Assembly: GCA_900752535.1 (NCBI GenBank)
Contig: CAADVV010000042.1
Coordinates: forward strand, 1 to 8,095
Source: Bacteroidales bacterium
Lineage (GTDB): Bacteria > Bacteroidota > Bacteroidia > Bacteroidales > Muribaculaceae
Reading direction: 5' to 3'
Length of the DNA: 8,095 nt
The notes under the pieces were generated by a model that made no database searches, was not told the DNA's origin, and saw nothing but the letters and a program-made list of their open reading frames with translations. Positions 1-4,985 of the stretch are shown here, one piece after another (the stretch's first letter is position 1; every line of letters starts with the position of its first letter). The translations under genes and the position numbers were made by a program.

Positions 1-142
1 CGGCGCCCCGTGCGGCGTGGCCTTGGCGCTCCCCCGCGGCGTTCTGCCCGTGACGGTGCATTTCCCGGGCAACCGCGCCCGTGTGATTGACCGCGCGACG
101 ATGGAGGCTATCATCATGGCCATAAAGGAGGTGAGGCGATGA
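1..142 (+). CDS. C-terminal end of an unrecognised protein (5' partial)
   Basis: An open frame runs from base 2 to a TGA at 140-142 and gives about 46 residues ending in MEAIIMAIKEVRR. The segment begins with a Gly/Ala/Leu/Pro-rich stretch and ends in a basic helix-like tail. I do not recognise the family from this fragment and give it no function. Its stop overlaps the start of the next gene in the sequence ATGA, which suggests translational coupling and a shared transcript. The GC-rich, codon-like base use matches the next gene. That it is real coding sequence is supported by the coupling and by the uninterrupted frame to the window edge; the full gene lies to the left. Confidence 0.6.
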   Translation, partial: GAPCGVALALPRGVLPVTVHFPGNRARVIDRATMEAIIMAIKEVRR

Positions 143-543
143 GTATCGACCGCCGGCGTTTCCTGAAAATTGCGGGTCTGGCCGCACTGGCCGGCGCCGC
201 TCCCGGTGCGCTGAAAGCATCGACCGGGGGCGTGGCACGCCGCTGCCGTATCACGGTTTTGCGCTGCCACTGTTTCAGCGACCTCCAGAGCGCATGGCTC
301 GACGAGCCTGAGAGCGGTTCGTGTCCGATGCTGCGTGTGGGTGACACCTTCGAAGCGGTCAGCTCCCGCGACTGCCCCCGCGGGTTCTGCGAAAAGGCGT
401 GGCACGCCATTGCGCCCGAAATCGACCGTCTGCTCGGCGGCGACAGCGAGTGCGGCGGTTGTCGCGAGGCTTCGGGCCGCGGCGCCATAACCTGCTGCGG
501 CGACGGAACACGTCCTGTCATATTCCACGTTGAGCTTGTCTGA
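139..543 (+). CDS. Tat-signal TIGR04076 family Cys-rich protein
   Basis: This 134-residue protein starts with a twin-arginine signal: DRRRFLK at residues 4-10, followed by an Ala/Gly-rich hydrophobic stretch to about residue 27. The mature part matches the small TIGR04076 family as I remember it: an RITVLRC start (37-43), CPM (62-64), GFCEKAW (82-88) and a closing TCCGDGTRPVIF (118-129). The family's function is unknown to me beyond its conserved cysteines. Ten cysteines are present (36, 43, 45, 62, 79, 84, 105, 108, 119, 120), so metal or cofactor binding is plausible, and Tat export of a folded, loaded protein would fit; both are inference. The ATG at 139 overlaps the previous stop. The Tat motif begins only four residues in, which supports this start. 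A terminator follows about 60 bases after the stop. Confidence 0.82.
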   Translation: MSIDRRRFLKIAGLAALAGAAPGALKASTGGVARRCRITVLRCHCFSDLQSAWLDEPESGSCPMLRVGDTFEAVSSRDCPRGFCEKAWHAIAPEIDRLLGGDSECGGCREASGRGAITCCGDGTRPVIFHVELV

Positions 544-602
544 GCGCAAATGAGTGTTAAATAATTTAACGCACAGATTGCTGTGTAGTGTGCAGTTTTA
601 AC

Positions 603-642
603 ATCTACTCCGCTTTTAATCAGTCGAGTAGATTTTTCTTTT
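603..642 (+). terminator. Rho-independent terminator after the TIGR04076 gene
   Basis: ATCTACTC (603-610) pairs perfectly with GAGTAGAT (626-633) across a 15-base loop. A T-rich run (633-642, interrupted by one C) follows at once. This is the usual intrinsic-terminator layout and would end the transcript that carries the Tat protein gene. The stem is only 8 bp and moderately AT-rich, so its efficiency is uncertain. Confidence 0.65.
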
Positions 643-663
643 AACAACTTTGTTAAAAATCAG

Positions 664-758
664 GGCTGAAAAGGGCGGTGTTTTATTCAATAATTTGAAT
701 TTGTTAACAATTCAATTCCTTCCCACTCGTTCTATAACCGGCTGAAAACGGCGGTGTT
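664..758 (+). repeat. Imperfect 19-bp direct repeat pair
   Basis: GGCTGAAAAGGGCGGTGTT at 664-682 recurs at 740-758 with a single change (G673 to C749). The start-to-start distance is 76 bases. An exact 10-mer, GTTAAAAATC, lies just before the first copy (652-661) and just after the second (763-772). The GC-rich copies stand out in an AT-rich spacer. There are only two copies and the spacer is not uniform, so this is not a CRISPR array. Confidence 0.6.
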
Positions 759-870
759 AAGTGTTAAAAATCGGACGAAGTTGGGTTAAAACAATGCCCT
801 GATTTAACACTTTCAGGGCGCTAAAAAACCGCTTAAAAGTGCTTAAAATATTCTAATTCAGCCTCTTTAA

Positions 871-902
871 TTTGTCGGGTCATCTCTGCGGGTCTAACTT
901 TG
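871..902 (+). promoter_or_regulatory. Bacteroidota-type promoter for the NlpC/P60 gene
   Basis: TTTG at 871-874 (-33 box) and TAACTTTG at 895-902 (-7 box, consensus TAnnTTTG) are 20 bases apart, which fits the known Bacteroides primary-sigma promoter. Transcription would start near 908-912, leaving a leader of about 35 bases before the ATG at 946. Confidence 0.75.
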
Positions 903-945
903 CACTCGAAATCCGTTAGCGATTAACCACAAAATCGAGACCCAA

Positions 946-1614
946 ATGCAGAAATCAATTGTCGCAGCACTGCTGCTCATGATATGTGCCGTCGTGTCAA
1001 AGGCGGCCGTCCCCTACGCAATCACCACATCAACCTCCACAATCGCCGAGTCGGTTGTCTCGTCGATGCAGAAGCTCTCAGGCTCTTCAATCAGCGGCGA
1101 TGTTTTCGTCATGTCGCCCATGGAGATGCTTGCCGAGGACGAGGAAGCCGCCGACGAATTTGACGCCGAGTCACTCGCGTCAGACGCCCACGAGAGCCTC
1201 ACGGCTGAAATCCTTTCGACCGCCAGGAAGTTTCTCGGACGCCCCTATCGTTTCGGCGCCAAGGGCCCCAAGGCTTTTGACTGCTCGGGCTTCACCGGCT
1301 ATGTATTCCGCTCAAACGGCGTGAATCTCGGATGCGACTCCCGCGCCCAGGCCGTTCAGGGCGAGCATGTCAGCATGGCCGACGTACGTCCCGGCGACCT
1401 CATCTTTTTCAGCGGTCGCGCCGGCGGCAGCCGTGTCGGACATGTCGGCATGGTGGCCGAAGTTAATCCCGAAAACGGCACGATGACATTCATCCACGCC
1501 TCCACACGCCGCGGCGTTGTCATGCAGAAATATCCCGACGGAGGCTACTACAGCAAACACTTTCTGAAATTCCGCCGCGTTATCGGCGATGAGAAACTCC
1601 TCGCCTCCAAGTAA
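946..1614 (+). CDS. Secreted NlpC/P60 family cysteine peptidase (C40)
   Basis: This is a 222-residue peptidoglycan endopeptidase of the NlpC/P60 type; members usually cut within the stem peptide, often next to diaminopimelate. A Sec signal peptide covers about residues 1-20 with likely cleavage after SKA, so the enzyme should act in the periplasm or at the surface. Residues 21-85 form a non-catalytic spacer with a strongly acidic stretch (64-78). The catalytic domain spans about 88-214 and shows the full triad: Cys113 in FDCSGF, His166 in VGHVGMV and His184 in FIHAS. The RPGDLIFF motif (148-155) is typical of the family. There is a single catalytic domain and no SH3 or LysM domain is evident. 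The ATG at 946 gives a good signal peptide and sits about 35 bases after a promoter. The gene appears monocistronic, with its own promoter and terminator. The exact bond cut cannot be told from sequence. Confidence 0.92.
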   Translation: MQKSIVAALLLMICAVVSKAAVPYAITTSTSTIAESVVSSMQKLSGSSISGDVFVMSPMEMLAEDEEAADEFDAESLASDAHESLTAEILSTARKFLGRPYRFGAKGPKAFDCSGFTGYVFRSNGVNLGCDSRAQAVQGEHVSMADVRPGDLIFFSGRAGGSRVGHVGMVAEVNPENGTMTFIHASTRRGVVMQKYPDGGYYSKHFLKFRRVIGDEKLLASK

Positions 1615-1638
1615 GCGCAACCATAGACCTTATATCAG

Positions 1639-1678
1639 GCCAGGCTACCGACCCCTCGGAAGCCTGGCAAATTTTTTT
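1639..1678 (+). terminator. Strong rho-independent terminator after the NlpC/P60 gene
   Basis: GCCAGGCT (1639-1646) pairs with AGCCTGGC (1661-1668). Inside it, CCGA (1648-1651) pairs with TCGG (1656-1659) around a CCCC loop. Only one A-A mismatch interrupts the 12-bp stem. A run of seven T (1672-1678) follows after three A. It lies 24 bases past the stop codon. Confidence 0.9.
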
Positions 1679-1722
1679 CGACCGCCCTACAAATCCGCCT
1701 TTTTTATTATGGTGAAAAACCT

Positions 1723-1730
1723 TATATTTG
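1723..1730 (+). promoter_or_regulatory. -7 box for the Crp/Fnr-like regulator gene
   Basis: TATATTTG fits the Bacteroidota -7 consensus TAnnTTTG. A clear TTTG -33 box is absent; a T-rich run at 1700-1705 sits at about the right distance. The start site would fall near 1737-1740, leaving a leader of only about 15 bases before the GTG start at 1755. Confidence 0.55.
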
Positions 1731-1754
1731 TAGTCGGTAATACTGATAAAAGCT

Positions 1755-2324
1755 GTGCAGTTTCTTAAAGACCTGATTGATGCTGAGTGTTCATATCGTC
1801 TGTCTGACGATGTGATGTGGCGCTTTATAGGTCTGATGAAACGCGAGGAGGTCAAAAAGGGATGTTCGGTCATCGAAGAGGGACGTGTCAATCCCGACAT
1901 CTATGTCGTGGCCGAGGGAGTATTCAGCTATAACTATCTGAACGGCACCGATGAGCGATGCTGTGCTTTCGCTCTGCCCGGCACGCTGATGTGGTCGGCC
2001 TATTCATATTATGCCGGTGAGCCTGCCGTCTACAGCTATCAGGCCTGCTGCGACTCGGTGGTCTATCACTGCCCGATGCGTGATTTTGACGAGCTCATCA
2101 GGACGAGCCACGATTTCGCGCAGTGGATGCTATGCTACACCCAGTGTCAGCTCTATTTTTTCGAGAAGAAAAACACGCTGATAAACGGCGACGCTTTCGA
2201 GCGTCTTCAGGCTCTCTGGCGCAACCGTCCTGAAATCCTCCATAAGGTGTCGAAGAAGTCTATCGCGTCATATCTGGGCATCACGCAACAATATCTTTCG
2301 GTGCTTCTGAAAAAATTAGGCTAA
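1755..2324 (+). CDS. Crp/Fnr family transcriptional regulator
   Basis: This 189-residue protein has the layout of Bacteroidota Crp/Fnr-like regulators: a cyclic-nucleotide-binding-like beta-roll domain (about 20-115, with GCSVIEEG at 36-43 and YVVAEGVFS at 50-58), a connecting helix (about 118-140), and a C-terminal helix-turn-helix (about 166-187) containing SIASYLGITQQYLSVLLKK. The DNA-binding helix form YLGIT-x-x-YLS is typical of this clade. The usual cAMP-contacting residues are not evident, so its ligand is unknown. Cysteines at 69-70 and 98-99 do not form an Fnr-type iron-sulfur motif. The start is GTG: a TAG lies in frame at 1731-1733, and the first in-frame ATG comes too late to keep the domain. 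The gene has its own candidate promoter and a terminator, and lies just upstream of the secreted-protein pair, which it may control (inference). Confidence 0.85.
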   Translation: MQFLKDLIDAECSYRLSDDVMWRFIGLMKREEVKKGCSVIEEGRVNPDIYVVAEGVFSYNYLNGTDERCCAFALPGTLMWSAYSYYAGEPAVYSYQACCDSVVYHCPMRDFDELIRTSHDFAQWMLCYTQCQLYFFEKKNTLINGDAFERLQALWRNRPEILHKVSKKSIASYLGITQQYLSVLLKKLG

Positions 2325-2334
2325 AAAAATCAGG

Positions 2335-2367
2335 GGATTTAATCTATTTTAAATCCTTTTTATTTTT
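2335..2367 (+). terminator. AT-rich terminator after the Crp/Fnr gene
   Basis: GGATTTAA (2335-2342) pairs perfectly with TTAAATCC (2349-2356) across a 6-base loop. It is followed by TTTTT-A-TTTTT. The stem is weak but the T tract is long. It lies 10 bases past the stop codon and just ahead of the next promoter. Confidence 0.65.
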
Positions 2368-2374
2368 GTCTCTA

Positions 2375-2382
2375 TAAATTTG
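2375..2382 (+). promoter_or_regulatory. -7 box for the secreted-protein unit
   Basis: TAAATTTG fits TAnnTTTG. No exact TTTG is found 19-21 bases upstream, because that stretch is the T-rich terminator tail. Transcription would begin near 2390 and give a leader of about 70 bases. That leader holds the inverted repeat GAAACC (2387-2392)/GGTTTC (2403-2408) with a 10-base spacer, right at the expected start site, which could be an operator. Confidence 0.5.
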
Positions 2383-2460
2383 CGCAGAAACCAATTGAAA
2401 ACGGTTTCGATATATCAAATAAATTTCACCTTTCTGTTAAATCTTATATCTCATTAACCA

Positions 2461-2943
2461 ATGAACATCAAGAAGACGATTATTTCTGTCCTGATGCTTG
2501 CGTTCTCGGTCACAGGCGCTATGGCTGAAGATGTTCCGATGCTCTATGTTGTCGGCAGTGACGGCTCGATAACGGGGACCCCGATGTCTGAGGTCGGAAA
2601 AATTGCGTTTGGCGCCTCGTCGTTTACCGTCGAGTCAAAAGCCGGACAGACCACCGACCACAAGTATGGCGATGTCAAGAGAGTTGACTTCGGCAAACTC
2701 ACGTCAATCAGCAATGTTGTCGCAGAGGCCCGTCTGGCCGTCTGGCCCACTGTCACCACTTCGATTGTCAGCGTCAAAGGCGCAGAAGCCGGAGCTGCAA
2801 TCCGCCTCTATAACCTTTCAGGCTCTCAGGTCATGAACGTCAAAGCTGTCGAAGGCGTGACAAACGTTGACCTCTCACCCCTGTCTGCGGGTATGTATGT
2901 CCTCACCGTGGACGAAAACTCAGTTAAAATCATCAAAAAATAG
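2461..2943 (+). CDS. Small secreted protein with T9SS type A sorting domain
   Basis: The 160-residue product has a Sec signal peptide (about 1-22, cleavage after AMA). A short module follows (28-50: LYVVGSDGSITG ... EVGKIAF) plus a second KRVDF strand near 73-77, a pattern seen in many Bacteroidales secreted proteins. Residues 92-160 match a Por/T9SS type A C-terminal domain: AVWPTVTTSIVSV in place of the usual YPNP start, RLYNLSGSQVM (115-125), VDLSPLSAGMYVLTV (136-150) and a basic KIIKK end. Such domains normally send cargo across the outer membrane by the type IX system and are then removed or anchored. Here the sorting domain is nearly half the protein and no catalytic domain is present, so it may be a small structural or adhesive surface protein (inference). 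It lies 15 bases before the next gene, with no promoter or terminator between, so the two probably form one operon. Confidence 0.82.
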   Translation: MNIKKTIISVLMLAFSVTGAMAEDVPMLYVVGSDGSITGTPMSEVGKIAFGASSFTVESKAGQTTDHKYGDVKRVDFGKLTSISNVVAEARLAVWPTVTTSIVSVKGAEAGAAIRLYNLSGSQVMNVKAVEGVTNVDLSPLSAGMYVLTVDENSVKIIKK

Positions 2944-2958
2944 TCATCTGTTTCAACC

Positions 2959-4605
2959 ATGAAGAAAATCTTTACATCTATCTGCATCGCCCTGATGGCT
3001 ATGCTGGCGCTGCCTGTTCAGGCTCAGCGAATCTATCTCATCAAAGGCAACAAGGTTGTCGAAACCTATTCTCTCAACGAGGTCGACTATATGTCGTTTG
3101 ACCTGCCCGCCGATGTCGAGGCTCCCGATTTTGATATTGAAATCGGAGAGGTTGGACTTAACAATGTCTCGTGGAAGGTGATTCCGCGCGACGCCGAGAT
3201 GACATATTACACAGCAGTCTACACCGAGGATGCTCTTCGCAACCGCTACGAGTATTCTGTAGACAAACTTTGTGAGATACTTTTCCATGATATGTCATTC
3301 CTTGCCTCGATGGTTGGCATGACTCCCGAAGATTTCATGGAACAGCAGGTGCTTGCAAAAGGAGAACAGTCATTCGCTGATTATCAGCAGGGTCCCGACA
3401 GCGAATATGTTATCCTCGCGTTCGGTTGCAGCAACGAAGGCAAGCCTCTGACTGAGAGCTACAGCCGCAAGGTCTTTGCAACTCCTCCGATGGAGATGAA
3501 CGACCTGAAGGTCGGTTTTGACATTGACAATACTTCAAACCATGTGAAAATCAAATTTACTCCTTCTGATAAGAATGTGCGCTATCTCACAGAAGTGCGC
3601 CCCGCTGATCAGGATTTTGGAGCTCAGGATTGGGTTAATACTCTCGTATGGCGTGGAAGCATTTTCGGTCGCACCCCTGAGGAGTCAATGGAGCTTGCTA
3701 CATCTGTAGGCGATGTTGAAAAGATCTTTGAACTCGATCCCAACGTTGACTATGTGGTTTATGCATATTCAGTAGAGATGGTTGGTGAAGACCCGATTGT
3801 CAACTCGCGTGTCAGTCAGGAGGCCTTTACATCAGGCGCTGTGGCTAAATCAGATATTACTTTCGAGCTGACAACTTCTGACATTACTCCGATTTCAGCT
3901 TCTATCACCATGACGCCTTCAAACAATGACATATACAGCTACGGCTTTGTTAAAGCATCGGAAGTTGAAGGACTAAGTGACATGGAGATTGCTCAGAAAT
4001 GTTATAATGATAATCCATTTGCTGTGGATTGGAGTGCCAGCACCGGCAGTCGTACAGTTGACCTTACAGGTCTTGATAATGACACGGAGTATGTTCTTGT
4101 GGCCTTTGGTTATGAGAAGCAGGAGATAACCTCGACCAATGTCGGTAAGATTACATTCCGCACTCTCCCGGGCAGCGATCCCGCGAAGTGGGTGGCAACT
4201 TTCGGTGACATCAAATTTGCTGAAGACGGCTCAAGTGCTTCTGTAGACATCACGGTTAACTATGATGACCTCAGCTACGTTTGGTTCGTTGTTCCCGCAT
4301 ATGGTACCGAGGAGCAGATTAAGGAGGCCATTCTGGCTGAATTCAACCGCACCCTTGAGAATAAAGGTTATAACTACGTTGAGCTCCGCTCAATAACCGG
4401 TTCAAATGAGGTCAGCTACTGGCCCGACGGTGGTGATGATGAAGAAGTTAAGTTCGTGGCCATCGTGGCTAACACAGACTTTGAATTCCTTTCGCCCCTC
4501 TTCTCGAGCAAGAGCTTCAAGATGAGCGACGCTCCTAAAGGAGCTCCCGCACTCAAAGCCGGCGCAAACAAGGCCGTGAAGCTCAACATCCCCAAGACCA
4601 AATAA
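2959..4605 (+). CDS. Secreted multi-module protein with four Fn3-like repeats
   Basis: The 548-residue product starts with a Sec signal peptide (about 1-22, cleavage after VQA). A short module at 25-47 (IYLIKG ... NEVDYMSF) resembles the one in the preceding protein. Four degenerate modules of about 105-120 residues follow, near 58-176, 183-293, 300-404 and 413-523. Each has an early strand (WKVIPRD, IKFTPSD, ITMTPSN, ITVNYDD), a late strand with the motif E/D-Y-V-x-x-A-F/Y (DSEYVILAFG, NVDYVVYAYS, DTEYVLVAFG; weaker EVKFVAIVAN) and a closing SF/TF/AF strand. That reads as a fibronectin-III-like beta-sandwich, inferred from the pattern. The tail (524-548) is basic and low-complexity, not a T9SS domain, and there is no lipobox, so the anchoring route is unknown. 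No enzyme motif is visible. Adhesion or a scaffold role with the upstream protein is the best guess. Confidence 0.78.
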   Translation: MKKIFTSICIALMAMLALPVQAQRIYLIKGNKVVETYSLNEVDYMSFDLPADVEAPDFDIEIGEVGLNNVSWKVIPRDAEMTYYTAVYTEDALRNRYEYSVDKLCEILFHDMSFLASMVGMTPEDFMEQQVLAKGEQSFADYQQGPDSEYVILAFGCSNEGKPLTESYSRKVFATPPMEMNDLKVGFDIDNTSNHVKIKFTPSDKNVRYLTEVRPADQDFGAQDWVNTLVWRGSIFGRTPEESMELATSVGDVEKIFELDPNVDYVVYAYSVEMVGEDPIVNSRVSQEAFTSGAVAKSDITFELTTSDITPISASITMTPSNNDIYSYGFVKASEVEGLSDMEIAQKCYNDNPFAVDWSASTGSRTVDLTGLDNDTEYVLVAFGYEKQEITSTNVGKITFRTLPGSDPAKWVATFGDIKFAEDGSSASVDITVNYDDLSYVWFVVPAYGTEEQIKEAILAEFNRTLENKGYNYVELRSITGSNEVSYWPDGGDDEEVKFVAIVANTDFEFLSPLFSSKSFKMSDAPKGAPALKAGANKAVKLNIPKTK

Positions 4606-4626
4606 AATAGTTAAAGGCGTATAAAT

Positions 4627-4665
4627 CAAAGGCGGCCGTCACCCCGTGTGGCGGCCGCCTTTGTT
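4627..4665 (+). terminator. Strong terminator closing the secreted-protein operon
   Basis: CAAAGGCGGCCG (4627-4638) pairs perfectly with CGGCCGCCTTTG (4652-4663). The stem extends inward by T-G, C-G, A-T and C-G to leave a 5-base loop, giving 16 bp in all. The T run is short (TTTGTT), so the very stable GC stem does most of the work. Lying between convergent genes, it could also stop transcripts coming from the - strand side. Confidence 0.75.
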
Positions 4666-4709
4666 GTGTATGATGCTGATAGTCTATGCAATACACGATG
4701 TGTCGACCT

Positions 4710-4799
4710 CTGTCGCGGAGACAACATGGTGTATAAACCTCGTACACCGCAGCGGAGCGGAGGCGTGCGCTAAGAGGCCGTGCAGTCGCTCCGCGACAG
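4710..4799. repeat. 11-bp inverted repeat with 68-base spacer
   Basis: CTGTCGCGGAG (4710-4720) is the exact reverse complement of CTCCGCGACAG (4789-4799). The right arm also forms a local hairpin, GTCGC-TCC-GCGAC (4785-4797). The GC-rich spacer contains the repeated string GCGGAG/GCGGAGG. It may be part of the same intergenic element as the neighbouring 4823-4941 repeat, or a decayed relative. Confidence 0.5.
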
Positions 4800-4822
4800 T
4801 CATACAACTGTAAATCAGCGAC

Positions 4823-4941
4823 TTGTAGGGATGCTCTTCAGAGCGTCCGCCGCGATCCGGGGTGCGACTGACGAAAAGGTCCGAGATCACGTGTTGACGT
4901 GGCCATGTGCTCATCGGACGTTTTGAAAAACGTCCCTACAA
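4823..4941. repeat. Composite palindromic intergenic element (REP/MITE-like)
   Basis: The outer ends are exact inverted repeats: TTGTAGGGA (4823-4831) and TCCCTACAA (4933-4941). Each end also folds on itself: GGATGCTC-TTCA-GAGCGTCC on the left (4829-4848, with one T-G pair) and GGACGTTT-TGAA-AAACGTCC on the right (4916-4935). The two 4-base loops, TTCA and TGAA, complement each other. The form resembles dispersed GTAGGGACG...CGTCCCTAC intergenic repeats that I recall from Bacteroidales genomes. No target-site duplication is visible at the edges and no coding sequence lies inside. Confidence 0.6.
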
Positions 4942-4985
4942 TTTGGTGATAATCAGTGGGATACGGCCGCTTTTCTTGTCGGGTG

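Larger units (their letters stand above)
544..945. other. Long AT-rich intergenic region rich in GTTAA/TTAAC motifs
   Basis: No credible gene is visible in these 402 bases. They hold the terminator at 603-642, the promoter at 871-902, about a dozen GTTAA or TTAAC pentamers, and several inverted repeats: GTTAAAT-A-ATTTAAC (556-570), TTAACAA-CT-TTGTTAA (641-656), the perfect palindrome TTGTTAACAA (701-710), and GCCCTGA/TCAGGGC (796-802/813-819). There is also a pair of 19-base direct repeats, annotated separately. The density suggests a binding region for a regulator upstream of the NlpC/P60 gene, but no known operator is recognised. Confidence 0.5.
4606..4985. other. Convergent intergenic region with inverted-repeat structures
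   Basis: No gene is supported in these 380 bases between the convergent stops. Besides the terminator they hold two inverted repeats (4710-4799 and 4823-4941). Short frames in this stretch lack any family match and are read as chance. No clear T-tailed hairpin sits directly after the ATPase gene on the - strand. Confidence 0.6.

Noticed and set aside
114..647. 177-codon open frame on the - strand opposite the TIGR04076 gene
   Set aside because: It lies wholly antisense to a gene with a clear family match and reads as low-complexity Ser/Arg/Pro-rich sequence, as expected in GC-rich DNA.
652..772. Possible CRISPR array from repeated units
   Set aside because: There are only two copies with one mismatch, their flanking repeats lie on opposite sides, and no cas-like gene is present.
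796..819. GCCCTGA/TCAGGGC hairpin as a terminator
   Set aside because: No T run follows it on the + strand, and there is no gene ending nearby on the - strand; it is better treated as a possible operator.
544..945. Possible replication origin, because of AT richness and repeated motifs
   Set aside because: No DnaA-box-like repeats (TTATnCACA form) are seen and no dnaA, dnaN or other origin-linked gene is adjacent.
946..1005. NlpC/P60 protein as a lipoprotein through Cys14
   Set aside because: The residues before Cys14 (LLMI) lack the small residue needed at the lipobox -1 position; a standard signal peptidase I site after SKA fits better.
4823..4941. Insertion sequence with target-site duplication
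   Set aside because: The bases just outside the two ends do not match each other and no transposase fits inside 119 bases; only a non-autonomous repeat can be supported.
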